In this document: one piece after another, positions 42,290 through 53,037 of the stretch
How positions within the stretch are numbered: the first letter of the stretch is position 1
How the letters are laid out: each line of letters opens with the position of its first letter
Assembly: GCA_945859605.1 (NCBI GenBank)
Contig: OX243821.1
Coordinates: 34,053,878 to 34,117,877 of the forward strand
Origin: Lumbricus rubellus
Lineage: Eukaryota > Annelida > Clitellata > Crassiclitellata > Lumbricidae
DNA: 64,000 nt
Reading direction: 5' to 3'
Program-made: the position numbers and the translations under genes
The notes under the pieces: generated by a model
What the model saw: only the letters and a program-made list of their open reading frames with translations
What the model was told of the DNA's origin: nothing
Databases searched by the model: none

Positions 42290-42435
42290 GATCATGGACG
42301 GCGTCCTGGCACTTATTTTCAAATCTCTATGGCGTCCTGCCACTTATTTGGCCAGCACACCTGAAAATGTAAGGGACGTCCAGGCACTTCTTTTGGAAAG
42401 GTAATGGCGTCCAGGCACTTCTTTTTTTACACTTT
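42290..42435. repeat. Short spaced repeat GGCGTCCxGGCACTT
   Basis: Four copies (about 42299, 42331, 42377 and 42408) of (G)GCGTCCTGGCACTTATTT or GCGTCCAGGCACTTCTTTT, separated by unrelated spacers of 14-28 bp. Confidence 0.7.
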
Positions 42436-42764
42436 TAGCACTGTTGTAACGTAATAATCTTAGTTTAATTGAGACAAATCAGGGCGACACACCGCACTCA
42501 GTTACACGTCAATGCACTTTAAAAATAAACAACAAAAGTATTGTGAGGATAACAATGTCAATAATGGGCGACAAAGAGAACCCTCGGAATAAAGTTTCTA
42601 ACATCTTTAACTGGTAACGTACCAAAATTTTATACAGCGCCTCCAATGGCGCACGAGTAAAGGAAAAACTTGTGAGGTGAGGGATGCAGGCAAAAGCCCA
42701 GACATGAATTTACCCATAGAAGAGGGTGAAAGCCATTCCATGTAGTAGAGACTGTTATATTCAG

Positions 42765-42797
42765 ACACCTTTAAGATAGTTTACAGGACGCTGTAAA
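42765..42797 (+). promoter_or_regulatory. Bipartite element, 21-bp gap, in TTLL intron
   Basis: ACACCT, 21 bp, TGTAAA. Confidence 0.45.
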
Positions 42798-42909
42798 TAA
42801 TTTACGTCGCGTCCAAATTTCTAGATTTCAGCCACGCATTTGCTATCTTTGTGGTAAATAATATTATAGTGATCCAAGACTAAAATTTAATGTCTATCAA
42901 TCTATCATC

Positions 42910-43265
42910 TATGCAATGCGCTTGTCTGACGTTGCCTTACTGATTGTGCTCCATCATACCTGTCTATTCTTTGTCGACCTGTCTCTGACCTTGCAGCCCG
43001 TCGAGCTCTTCGCTCTTCGACAACGGGGGAGCTTTTGGTTCCTCGAGCTCGCACTTCTACAAGACAGCGCCGAGCGTTTTCTACTGTGGGTCCCGCTATC
43101 TGGAATGGCCTCCCACTAAACTCGTGACTTATGCCTAGACTAAATTCACCTGCTTTTTATAAGTTGCTCAAAACCTATTATTTTAGCTGTGGCTGGACTG
43201 GGGCGCCTCTGAGTAGGTTTCTTGAAGAAGCGCTATATAAATTCACGAAATGAATGAATGATTGA
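42910..43265 (+). pseudogene. CR1/L2-type LINE 3' end with (GAAT)n tail
   Basis: The broken frame STVGPAIWNGLPLN-type stretch near 43080-43115 and GGGGCGCCTCTGAGTAGG, GAAGAAGCGCTATATAAATT and a GAATGAATGATTGAATG tail. Sister of 8200-8566. Confidence 0.75.
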
Positions 43266-43400
43266 ATGAAATTTATAAAGCGCTCGTTTCAGTGTGCCCA
43301 ATGAGTATCGTTCAGATAAAAAGAGTTAGACATTGCAAGTAACGCGTAAATGAACGCAGACCAAAGGGAAGGAAGTCATTCCCAAAACAGAACTATGTAC
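43262..43400 (-). mobile_element. CR1/L2-type LINE 3' end, tail-to-tail with the previous one
   Basis: AAATTTATAAAGCGCTCGTT on the + strand is the reverse-complement end. The following text reads on the minus strand as a decayed C-terminus. Confidence 0.55.
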
Positions 43401-43424
43401 CCACAATAATGTTGTTTCTATATG

Positions 43425-43655
43425 TGCACTTGTTATAGTACCCTTCAAGCTCTCTCTCTCTACTCAAAGGCGCTCCCAAATGCAGAGCGGACACTGCATC
43501 GGTGTTTCACGCCGAAGCAGTATTTCACGCCAAAGCGCTGAGCAATTGTGAGTGAAGGACTTGCCCAAGGTCCTTACGTGGCGAGTTGGATTCTAACCTA
43601 GAACCTTCCGGCTGCAAGGCAACGAACATACCATCTACATCACCGTGCCCCTCTC
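43425..43655 (-). mobile_element. tRNA-headed SINE
   Basis: Full-length minus-strand copy of the 39143 family with an internal duplication of the CACGCCGAAGC segment (about 43508-43535). Confidence 0.75.
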
Positions 43656-44078
43656 TAGGCAGAGATATGCTAATAATTGGAGACTAGGCCTAAAGCATAA
43701 TCCAAGGTTGAAGCGGACGAGGAGAGAGAGAGAGAGGCTCAAAAGTTAGTGTCAGGATCGCGCACGTGACGTAATATGCTCCACAAGTGAGAGTTCTTGG
43801 TCCAGAATGACCCTCAGATCCCGAAAAAATGTGGATAATACGTAGCCTTTTAAGGTTAATGGTAAGGTAATGGCGAGACTTGACAACTCATCATTGATTT
43901 GTTCTCTCTTTTCATATATAAGGCAAATTTGAAGCTATATAATGGTTTATTAATAATGGCATAGTCTTACATTTCATTTACCAGTCGTTCTATTTTGTCA
44001 TTTTTGTCACGACCTATGTTATTTTATAAGACAGGAACGAAACTATCAAAATCATATATTTTTTGGAACTGCTCTTAT

Positions 44079-44112
44079 ATATATACTCTTCTCTGAAACC
44101 ATAAAAAGGTGT
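44079..44112 (-). promoter_or_regulatory. Bipartite element in TTLL intron
   Basis: ATATAT, 22 bp, AGGTGT. Confidence 0.55.
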
Positions 44113-44406
44113 TTTATAAATCTTCACTTTCTTTCCTTTCCCATTTCACGATTCACTCTCTACGCAGAAGGACTCTAAAAGACTCCATGTTATTATTATT
44201 CTACAGTTTAACGTCGTCCTATGGCATCAATGGCCGATGAAGACAATACATAAAATACAATGCAATGACTGGTGTCTGGATGAATCTTCACAATTTCATC
44301 AATGTTCAATTTTTAACAACTTTTAAAAGAGTCCATTTTACATTTTCCATGCTCATTCAATGTGACATCAGAAGAAGGAAGACGCAATGGAGTTCTGCAA
44401 TTTGTA

Positions 44407-44440
44407 TATATGAGGCATTTCGAAAGCAATAAAAAGGTTT
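44407..44440 (-). promoter_or_regulatory. Bipartite element, mutated box, in acceptor repeat
   Basis: TATATG, 22 bp, AGGTTT. Confidence 0.5.
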
Positions 44441-44528
44441 CTAAGTGACCGCTATTTTCTTTCTGTTACCAGTCAGTCTTGAGTCTCTTGACCCAATAAT
44501 CTAAAGAACTCCACTTATGCAATTATTA

Positions 44529-44562
44529 TATATGAAGCAATTGTAAAGCAATAGAAAGGTTT
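44529..44562 (-). promoter_or_regulatory. Bipartite element, mutated box, in acceptor repeat
   Basis: TATATG, 22 bp, AGGTTT. Confidence 0.5.
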
Positions 44563-44821
44563 CTAAGTGATCGCTCTTCTCTTTCTGCTATAACTAGTCG
44601 TTCTTGACTACGTAACCGTGAGAACAGTGGTTGCGACACTGAAAGAAGAGTAAGCCAGTCCCTGTATTTTCTGTTGTGCCTTTCTGTGCATATATATAGT
44701 GTAATTGGAAAGTTAGAAAAGGGTGTTCAATGATCAACACCTCGTCCTCTTGTCTTTATATTTTCTGTTACCAGTCCTTCCTGACTATAAAATCTAAAGA
44801 ATTCCAATTATGCAATTGGTA

Positions 44822-44855
44822 TTTATAATACTAATTATTGAACTAAAAAAGGTGT
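44822..44855 (-). promoter_or_regulatory. Bipartite element 25 bp before the last TTLL exon
   Basis: TTTATA, 22 bp, AGGTGT. Confidence 0.6.
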
Positions 44856-44880
44856 CTACTTCTCTTTCTGTTATAACCAG

Positions 44881-45536
44881 TCGTTCTAGACTATCGTGAG
44901 AACAGTGGTAGCGACACAGGTCGTTTCGAATTAATCCACCACGACACAACGAATCCCAACACTCGTGGACTCGACAGCAAACTCATTCTCGAAGGACAGC
45001 GCATCCGAAAACCGGATTTACAACGCTACACGATCATCGATCAAAAAGCAATGAAGATAGAAAAGGACAGAGAAGAGAAAACAAAAGAGCGGGAAAGGAG
45101 GCGCGCGAAAACGGAAGTGGAGAATCGCGCGCGGGAGGAACGCGAGCGGCGAGGCGAGGAGGGTAATACTAGTAGTAATAATAACAGCGGTGTTGGGTCT
45201 GACGCGGCCGCGGTTGACAGCGGCTGTGAGGTTAATTCTGCGGTTAATTCACCCACTCGGCTGTCCCCCGTTGATGGGAAAACGGAGGAGGAGTTTACCC
45301 CCGATGAGAAACTAGATATTTTGGCCTCCCTCCAGGCGGCCACCCCGCTCGAAACGGGTGTTAATAATAGGAAGCATGACCCCGGTGTTGTTCTTAGTAA
45401 GTCCGCAAAAGATTTAAATAGGAGTTCTCGGTTTGCCCTGCGTAGCACCATTGTTGAGATCTATGGTGGGTCCAGCAGATCGCCCGCGAAAGCAAAGACG
45501 CCTGGGAAAATTGGAGGTGCGAAAGACACTAAATAG
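44881..45536 (+). CDS. TTLL3-like: TTLL3/8-like, last exon (C-terminus)
   Basis: Starting after ATAACCAG, the split codon gives VVLDYRENSGSDTGRFELIH, which follows DTIK in the previous exon exactly as in TTLL3/TTLL8 proteins. SKLILEGQRIRKPDLQRYT continues the family match. From about residue 60 of this exon the sequence becomes a highly charged segment (KIEKDREEKTKERERRRAKT), probably a coiled coil, and then an Asn/Ser/Asp-rich tail of about 120 residues with no recognised domain. The stop TAG is at 45534-45536. A second possible acceptor (TTCTAG, AG ending at 44889) would lose VVL, so 44881 is preferred. The base composition is clearly more G/C-rich than the introns. Confidence 0.88.
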
Positions 45537-46780
45537 GAAAGATTAATTAATTAATTAATTAATATTTGTGGTTTCATGGAATTTTTCAATTATGCGCCTT
45601 TTTAAAACTTGGGCGTATTTTGGAGACATTCGGTTTTCCAACCTCAAAATGTGTACATTCCGGGTTTTTTAAAGCTTATTCCGTTTTTGTGTATTTTGCA
45701 ATCGTATCCATTGGAATGGAAGCCCCCCCCTCCACATCCACCCCCAATTTTTCCTGGCTATGCTGGTGCTACGATTAAAAATCGGTTTCTGCTAATTCGG
45801 TTTATCTAAACATAAAATTATAGTTACTGCGAAAGTAATGAATTATTCGCCATTTTACGACTTTAGAAATTATACGCCTAAAATTAATGGGCTGATTGTG
45901 ATTTCGAATTGGTATAAAAATTAATGGGTGCACCAAAGAAGGTGAGAAATACATTATGGATATTTAAAAATTGATGAATTTCAAAGCAAAGGCTAAGTTA
46001 ATAAATGGTGTGTTGTTTTGCTAAGAGAAGATTTTTCTAATATGGGATTATAAATATCTAGAACACATATTTAATAGATCTTAAAATATTTCATGAAAAA
46101 ATTAACAGAAAAATCGGTGATTTTAGGCATATTTTAAAGTTTATCCGCTTTATAATGGCCCCAAATATATCTTACTGGATTTACGAAAGATATTGAAAAT
46201 GTTAATGACCATTTTTCAGTATTCTTGAAATTCTAACCAATTTTGTACCGGCTGAACATGGAAAGTCTGACTGGCAGGTTAGTTTCTGGCTGTCCAGCAG
46301 GTATTGTTGACCTAATTAATGACCGCGTGACCGACTTATGACGTGACGATTGACTGACCTATTTTCTTCATTGCCCATTGGCCGTTTATTCATGTTGTCA
46401 AGAGTGCAATTTCATATGAGTAGGACAATTTTTTGTCACCCACAGCAGGGATACTCTAGACTGGGTGGTGAAGCATCCCCAGCAGGGTTATTATAAACTG
46501 GGTGGTGGCACCCTGTTTTGTTTGCCGGTGTTACTTCTATTGAACGTGGTTTTCTTGTGGCTTACAGTAGTAAACCCGGCTTCAGTTCGTTTAATACGAA
46601 GCCTAGACTATTAATGTATGAAATGCGTATAGGTCTGGACCTAATGTTAAGTGCAGTATATATAACTTGTGATATTTTTGTACGTTGTTGAACTTTTTGT
46701 CACAGTAAGAGTCAGACATTTGTGTGGATTAATATTTAATTTATGTTTTGATTAGAGAGGTTTAGTGGTTTCTCAATGGC
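45537..46780 (+). other. Probable TTLL 3' UTR and downstream DNA
   Basis: No ORF or repeat of note apart from a (TTAA)n stretch at 45541-45562 and a tandem duplication of about 36 bp at 46443-46512 (CAGCAGGG...ACTGGGTGGTG twice). The polyadenylation site was not identified. Confidence 0.4.
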
Positions 46781-46794
46781 GAACTGGTTACTTA

Positions 46795-47060
46795 ATTAAT
46801 TAATTGACTGACTGACTGACTGACTGACTGGCTTACTGACCTATTTGCTTGCTTACTTACTTACTTGCTGATTGACTAGCTTTCTTATTTGCTGATTGAC
46901 TCTATGATTGACCGACTGACTAACTGACAGACTAATTGACCAATGGCGAACTGGTTACTTACTTAATTAATTGACTGACTGACTGACTTACTTACAGACT
47001 GACTTACTCATTGACTGACATAATAATTAATTGACTGACTGACTGTTTCTCTTACTGAAC
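46795..47060. repeat. Degenerate (TGAC)n / (TTAC)n tract
   Basis: Includes two copies of AATGGCGAACTGGTTACTTA (46776 and 46942), so a segment of about 165 bp was duplicated. A/T-rich (AAT)n-type DNA follows to 47.6 kb, with no gene seen. Confidence 0.8.
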
Positions 47061-47934
47061 AATAATTCTTGGTTGTAACTTCAGTTTTTCAGGTAGTACA
47101 CTGATTGAGTTGATTGAAAAAGTTGATTGTTATATTTGTCGGTCGTTTTTGTTGATTGTTTTTGCTCTTTGTGAAGTTATGTGGCATTGTGCAATTGATT
47201 GATTGATTGTTTAATCTATACTTTGCATTATCACATCCATTCACATATCCATCAAAAATAATAATAATTGTGTGCTGCTAAGAAATAATATCGATAATAT
47301 TAACTATTAAATAATAATAATGATTAACTGTAAAATAAATATAGTGCAACAGTAATATAATAATTATAAAAATATTGATAATGATGACAGCAATGACAAT
47401 ATTAGTAATAATAATAATAATGGTAATAATAATTATAAGGGACTCTTTGGACATTTTATTTTTTATAACAGTAGGCCTTAGCTAGACCTAGTTAATAATT
47501 TTCCTGAGGGATCCTGTAAACAAAAATACCGTACTAATAATTGGCTAATATCAAAAAATGATATATAACAATAGAATGAATGAATAAATATAATATTTTA
47601 TTTTTCATCCCTGTTGACTGTGATAACTATTGTTAAGTTGTTAAACTTGTTCGCAATATTTATAAACACAGAACCAGTGTTTCAAATGCTTCTCTGTGAT
47701 CTTCAATTAAAAGACATTGTTTAAAGTTGTTTATTCGTTTTATTTAGATGATACATCAATTTAAAATCACGACACATCTAAATTAATTTATATAGATTAA
47801 GCTTATAGATGTCCTCAATTTCTCATCATACCTGTCTGCTAATAGCTGTTTACACTTGCCTCGTGTTCCAAATGAGCTTGGACTTTGCCCCGAATGTACT
47901 TGGAGTCGACGTCCAAAGCGAAGTCTGTTTGCAA

Positions 47935-48147
47935 TGTGCCCTGGTTATAGCGCCTCTTCAAAATCTCTCTACTCAGAGGCGCTCCCGAATGCAGAGCGGA
48001 CACTGCATCGGAGTTTCACGCCGAAGCGCTGAGCAATTATTGTGAGTGAAGGACTTGCCCTAGGTCATTACGCGGTGAGGTGGATTCGAACCTTGAACCT
48101 TCCGGCTCCAAGGCAACGACGCCACCACTACACCACCGCGCCCCACT
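47935..48147 (-). mobile_element. tRNA-headed SINE, full length
   Basis: On the minus strand GGCGCGGTGGTGTAGTGGTG (A box), GGTTCAAGGTTCGAATCC (B box), then the body and GAAGAGGCGCTATAACC end. The best-preserved head in the window. Confidence 0.85.
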
Positions 48148-48164
48148 GTCGTTTCATAGTAGGC

Positions 48165-48365
48165 TAGAGTGTTGTGGTTGGTCCAACAACCTGGAATGGA
48201 CTTCCATTCACTATGCGACAACTGTTCTCGATTTCACAAACTGTTAAAGATTGGGTTTTTTTCGCTTGATCTGAACCGGGAGTGCCTCTGAGTAAGTACA
48301 TTGAAGGGGCGCTATATAAATTACGATTGTTTGATTGATTGATTTATTAATTGATTGATTGTATT
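48165..48365 (+). mobile_element. CR1/L2-type LINE 3' end with (GATT)n tail
   Basis: CAACCTGGAATGGACTTCCA (WNGLP), GGGAGTGCCTCTGAGTAAG, GAAGGGGCGCTATATAAATT, then GATTGATTGATTTATT. Confidence 0.75.
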
Positions 48366-48523
48366 TCAATAATGATTATTGTGAACTCGCATCTTTCTGC
48401 TGTAAGCAGCGCCCACAACGTAGCGGTAACCATTTAAAACAACTATGATAGGCAGTCTATGTTCAAGATCCGAAGTCAGGCGAGGGGAAGACGGGAAGTT
48501 AGACAGGCGGTTATCGTGGACAT

Positions 48524-48556
48524 ATTATAATTTAATTGACATCATTTTAAAGGTGT
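48524..48556 (-). promoter_or_regulatory. Bipartite element, 21-bp gap
   Basis: ATTATA, 21 bp, AGGTGT. GTGGATCAGTTTATA after it recurs next to 35268. Confidence 0.5.
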
Positions 48557-49099
48557 CTAAGTGGATCAGTTTATAATGTTTTAGCGAAAATCTCTTTTCT
48601 GTTTTCTGTTCTCAGCCATCCACTTCACGAGAAAAGGCCTACAGCGTTTGAAATGCCTCTCTGTGATGATAAAAATAAAGAACATATTTTATTTAAAATT
48701 GTTTTTGTTCTCTTTATCGTCATTTTTAGGTGCTGCGTAAAAATCATGAACATCTTATTTCATTTATGTAGGCTAGAATATTATGTCTTCCATTTCTCAT
48801 CCGAGTATACATAATTATAATTATAACATATAGGCTTAGTTCGAGGCCTTCGAGCTGCGTATGTCTGCTAATAACTATAAATAATACGCAACTATAAATA
48901 AACGGGTTCTGATAATTTAGCTTCTTTGGGCGCTGCAAAATCTAAGCTTATAGATTAAAAAAACTGCTTTACATAATAAGTTTTACCTCTTGCGTTTTGT
49001 GACCTTTTACCAATAATGTGATGTCGGAAATCAATGCGCTATAGAATTAAATGCAGCGGAGCGAGCAGACGAGGAGGACCTGAACTCAGTCTAGTAAAC

Positions 49100-49223
49100 A
49101 TGGCGGCGCCCATCACATTACATTCTCTCAGCAATGTTGTTAAATGCTGCAATGGCGTTGTCAGAAATCTGCGATCGACAAGAGCTATCATTAGCTGGAG
49201 ATTTTGCTCGACAACCGGCGCAG
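49100..49223 (+). CDS. Putative first exon of a small mitochondrial-type protein
   Basis: The ATG in AACATGGCGG opens MAAPITLHSLSNVVKCCNGV and VRNLRSTRAIISWRFCSTTG, then a GCAG/GTATTT donor. The basic, acid-free, Ser/Arg-rich N-terminus is typical of a mitochondrial targeting peptide. Joining to 49832 and 50376 in phase gives about 106 residues. I do not recognise the protein. The reading continues without a splice for 23 codons, so this exon assignment is an inference. Confidence 0.4.
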
Positions 49224-49259
49224 GTATTTTATTGTTATATTATACTGGTGTGCAGAGGA

Positions 49260-49559
49260 GGGAGTGGAAAACATCAAAGACACGGCATGATTAATGACGT
49301 CATCTGGAGAGCCCTCTGCAGAGCGAAAGTCCCTGCTCACAAAGAACCGCTCGGTCTTCTCAGAGAAGACGGAAAGCGCCCAGACGGCGTAACTCTCATT
49401 CCGTGGTCACGTGGTCAATGTCTGGCATGGGATGTGACAGTGCCCGACACTTACGCCATGTCCCATCTTCCACATACATCCTTCGCAGCTGGCGAAGCCG
49501 CCGAACGAGCAGCGACGTCCATTTTTTCTGGGGGGCAAGTACCTATACACTGCTATTAA
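49260..49559 (+). pseudogene. Fragment of a PD-(D/E)XK-like retroelement protein
   Basis: The frame gives HGMINDVIWRALCRAKVPAH, KEPLGLLREDGKRPDGVTLI, PWSRGQCLAWDVTVPDTYAM and AAGEAAERAATSI. This RPDG-x(n)-WDVTV pattern recurs at the C-terminus of many uncharacterised reverse-transcriptase-bearing proteins in cnidarian and other invertebrate genomes. It looks like a restriction-type PD-(D/E)XK nuclease core. Only about 95 residues are present. It lies in what would be intron 1 of the gene above. Confidence 0.6.
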
Positions 49560-49698
49560 TGTTTGGTTTTTAACAAATTTCAATTACCGAAAAAGATGAC
49601 AAACAAATAGAAGTTCGCGTAAACATTGCCGGGAAGTTGCTGCTACCTGCAAATAAAATCTATAAAACTCAAAAACAAATATAAAAGTAGACCTTTGG

Positions 49699-49729
49699 AC
49701 ACCTTTTAAAAAGTGTGTACATTTATATA
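49699..49729 (+). promoter_or_regulatory. Bipartite element, 19-bp gap
   Basis: ACACCT, 19 bp, TATATA. Confidence 0.4.
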
Positions 49730-49831
49730 AGTACGCCGTTTTCAGATATGTTTGGGAAGTTTATTCTAAATAATGTGAATAAATAATAAATTTTGAAAAT
49801 TTTTGCTGTTGAAGGTTAAACGATGCTGAAG

Positions 49832-49923
49832 ATCTTGTGAGTCTCTACCACATCCTTCATCCGGATTGTGAGTCCGCTGTGGAGGCAAAGAAACTGGATA
49901 CACGGGGAATTCCACTCATACAG
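49832..49923 (+). CDS. Putative middle exon of the small protein
   Basis: After GCTGAAG the split codon gives Asp and then LVSLYHILHPDCESAVEAKK, LDTRGIPLIQ, with a GTCGGT donor. The open frame extends further upstream (LNDAE), so the acceptor is not certain. The composition is protein-like, and the exon fits the next one in phase 0. Confidence 0.45.
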
Positions 49924-50163
49924 GTCGGTTGCAATGGATGCAGGGTGGAAGTTTTTTTTATTGGGGAGTCAAACTCAGCTATAAGCCGTTCTAGGGGCCT
50001 CATTGAAAGGTTTTCTTTGCACATGGATCAAAATCTAGGGGCAGAGCAAAGAGATCTGTGAACTATGACAACGGTTATTGTAAATGCTTGTAATGCACGC
50101 ATACTTTATGTATATTTATGTATATTTTTATGCTAATATGTGCTTATATTGTTCCATTTATAT

Positions 50164-50300
50164 AGCACATATTTTTCATTCATTTATCTATTCATTCTTT
50201 TTTTCGTTCGTTCATTCATTCGTCATTTCATTCATTTATTCATTCATTCGTTCATTTGTTCGTTCATTCATTGTATTCATTCATTCATCCATTCATTCAT
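50164..50300. repeat. (CATT)n-type simple repeat
   Basis: TTCATTCATTTATCTATTCA-type run between the two putative exons, probably the tail of a lost LINE end (TTTATATAGCACATA at 50157). Confidence 0.8.
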
Positions 50301-50375
50301 GTTTCATGATATTTTATTTTTGTGACCTTAACAAAATAATAATTATGTTTACCTTGTTCTAAATTTCGTCCACAG

Positions 50376-50480
50376 TTGTTTGCAAAATTCAACGCCATCA
50401 ATGGCGGTGTCATTGAGATGGCTCTCCAGTCTTACGAAGAGACGCATCCTTTGGTGCTGCGACATTCGGAATCGTCTTAA
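50376..50480 (+). CDS. Putative last exon of the small protein
   Basis: The acceptor TTTCGTCCACAG precedes LFAKFNAINGGVIEMALQSY and EETHPLVLRHSESS, then TAA at 50478-50480. The text is clearly more balanced in base composition than its surroundings. I recognise no family. A polypyrimidine tract is weak. A longer gene with exons I missed is possible. Confidence 0.5.
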   Translation: MFAKFNAINGGVIEMALQSYEETHPLVLRHSESS

Positions 50481-51140
50481 AGTAACGCGGCCAATTTTCA
50501 GAATTGTCTGTGTAACTGTACCATTTGAAAAATTATGTTGAACAACTGAATATCTGGACGATTCATAAACTTTGTGTTTTGATGAGAGTTTTGCTGCTGT
50601 TCTAGTTGCTGAGTTGATGTTACAAATCGTTTTATATCCATTCATATAATTATATCACGCATCCGAGGTATGGTCGGATTTAGTCGGGTGTGTCTGGGGC
50701 ATAATGGACGAAATGTGTACGTGCCAAAAATAGATTTCTATTTATGATGGAGAAAACTATATTTGTCATTGAAGCGACCATGGAAGTTTGAAGATAATAC
50801 AGGAAGTCTAAATTTATAACTCTATAGTCGTTCGATGGCATTTGAATAGACTGAAACTTGCCCATAAGTTTTTCCTATCATCATAATCGTCGTCATCATC
50901 ATCATCATCATACCTAACGTCTCCCTCGCAATCTATTAGGTGATATTTTGATGCAGGTATTTCATCATTTGAAAATAGGTGGATGGGGGAAGACACAGCA
51001 ATGCATAACTCTACAGAATGAGAATTTGTTACAGTTTATGATTCAAAGAAAACTAATATTAGTCGGTCACACATCCAGAATGAATAATTAGCCTATTGGA
51101 TGATCAAGACTTTAGTGTTTTCACGAATGTATTGTCCAAG

Positions 51141-51245
51141 CAAGGTAATTGTAATCGAACATTTATATAGCGCCACTTCAAGAGAACTCCTCAGAGGCGC
51201 TCCCGACCTGACACCAAACCATAATCAAAGAGAATGGTTTTCAAA
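51141..51245 (-). mobile_element. CR1/L2-type LINE 3' end
   Basis: GTAATTGTAATCGAAC tail, then ATTTATATAGCGCCACTTCA on the + strand. Confidence 0.65.
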
Positions 51246-51321
51246 CGCTTGCGGAAAAGGGGCAAAGAAAGACAAAGAAGTTCATTACGGAGACAAATAT
51301 ATAGGACGTCTCCATAAAAGA

Positions 51322-51412
51322 GATGGATGGATGGATCCGATTTGACCAGGGTCTATGACAACAGAGGCCGTTGCCCTGGACAGAAATTTGCTCTGCATAT
51401 TACAGCACTTAT
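51322..51412. repeat. Dispersed 95-bp repeat, copy 2
   Basis: GATGGATGGATGGATCCGAT, TTGACCAGGGTCTATGACAA, AGAGGCCGTTGCCCTGGACA. Partner of 24797. Confidence 0.55.
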
Positions 51413-51414
51413 GA

Positions 51415-52865
51415 GCAAGGTACTAGACCAGTTTTTAATTATAGTTGTGGAACATCATTCGAGGAGATAGACAACGTTGAAAAGGAGCAGCGGTGGAACG
51501 ATAATCCCAGGTTTATAAAGCGTGCGTTTAAACTGTTTTTTGAGGTGTCGAAGAATCCCATTTAGACATTGGTAATTTTGCGCACGACTTGGCAGCATAA
51601 ATTGCATTTTTATGTCCCTTTAGGGGCTCCGTAAGATTCTTAGAATGACGTGGATGGAAAAGAAAGCAAAAAGAATTAGTGTTGGAGGTGATGGAGTGGA
51701 AAGAATGCTGTTCAACTCCACCAGGAAGAAAACTTTCTTACTTCGGTCACGTGATAAGTAAGAAAGTAGAATATGCTTGGGAAAAAGAGATCTTGCAGGA
51801 TACAGCTTCATGAAAAAAAACAAGGATTGGATGGATCCACGATATCAGAACCCGGATGGGTTTGTCAATAGATCGGATGCTGAAAGCGACAGAAGACAGG
51901 TAAAAATGGAGAAAACTACTTTTCATTGAAACGACCAAGACAAGACAATTACGGTTTATGGAAATATTATATTTCACATGTAGTGTCGTTTTGAACACCT
52001 TTTTAACATTTTCAAGTGTCACTTTATATTCATATTTATAAGAAAGATTTACGAATTATTAAGAAAGTAAAGATCAACTTTCAATCCAACCCTAACCAGG
52101 ATAAGAATTGGGGCAGAAATGCCACTCACAGCTAGCTTTCCCCCACCTCGAACTAGGTTTTTCGCCTTTGTCTAGGTTTTTTTATATTGTTTCTCAAGAT
52201 CCAATTTTTTCCGTCATGATAATAATAACAATTTTAACAGCATATTTAGGCCTATGCAGCGCCGCTTGCAGAAATCGCAGACAGAACATAAAAAGTCGTC
52301 AAGCGCGATAACAGGTAATAGTCCGCCATTTTGTTGTTGCCACTCATAAATATTTTATTTATGCTCGTATCACAAGAGAATAAATGTTTTCTGTTATGCA
52401 ATTAGAAGATTTACGCGATCTTACGAACTTCCTAAGTTTCCAGTATTATAAGTTTCTTAAACAACACACCTCGTTAAACTGTTTTCTTCTTTTTATAAAT
52501 AACAGCAGCGATTTTTCACTTTCAGATTTGTAACGTACCAAGTTATCAAGATTACTAGACCTATACTCACACCTACAAAGATGAACATGCATAACTGTGC
52601 TTACTGTTTTGATTTCAATTCAATTCAAATTATTTACTTTCCAAAAGTAGACTACAATCATGTAAAAAACACAGTTTTGCACGAGTGTTAAGTATTACAA
52701 CCTGATTTGACTGGGCAAGTTTAGGGAGCTATAGGAACTTAACGAGTATATACTATACGGAGAATGGGGAATGGGGGGATTGACTGGATTGAACTTTGGA
52801 TCAACTTCTAGTGAATCAGCAATGGCGCCTACATGAATCCTACAATATTATGATAGTCAACAAAG
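51415..52865. other. No gene seen apart from one bipartite element
   Basis: Short ORFs on both strands show no family likeness. ATGATTCTTAGAATGACGTG... text at 51633-51900 has the loose look of a decayed RTE/LINE C-terminus (ATGGATGGAAAAGAAAGC), too broken to assign. Confidence 0.4.
51995..52028 (+). promoter_or_regulatory. Bipartite element
   Basis: ACACCT, 22 bp, TTTATA. Confidence 0.55.
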
Positions 52866-52878
52866 TGTTGTAAATTAC

Positions 52879-52912
52879 ACACCTCTTTTACAGGTTATAC
52901 TACTGTGATAAA
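52879..52912 (+). promoter_or_regulatory. Bipartite element
   Basis: ACACCT, 22 bp, GATAAA. Confidence 0.5.
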
Positions 52913-53037
52913 CATTTTACTCGAGGGTCGTTTAACTATCTAATAGAAACAGAACTCCACGTAGAGAGAATGTTGGACTAGATACAGTCCAGGTTATTTA
53001 CGGTTAAACCTGAGCAGAATTGCTTCAGAAGCTTACA

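Larger units (their letters stand above)
44401..44900 (+). repeat. Tandem copies of the last TTLL splice-acceptor region
   Basis: Four units carry, in order, a TATATA-like box, AAAAGGTTTCTAAGTG or AAAAGGTGTC, a CTTTCTGTTA-type pyrimidine tract and a ..CAG or CTAG acceptor (AG at 44472, 44597, 44774 and 44880). The second unit also copies the exon start (TCGTTCTTGACTACG and GTGAGAACAGTGGT) but has a shift and a stop. The fourth unit matches the protein family without a break. Confidence 0.75.
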
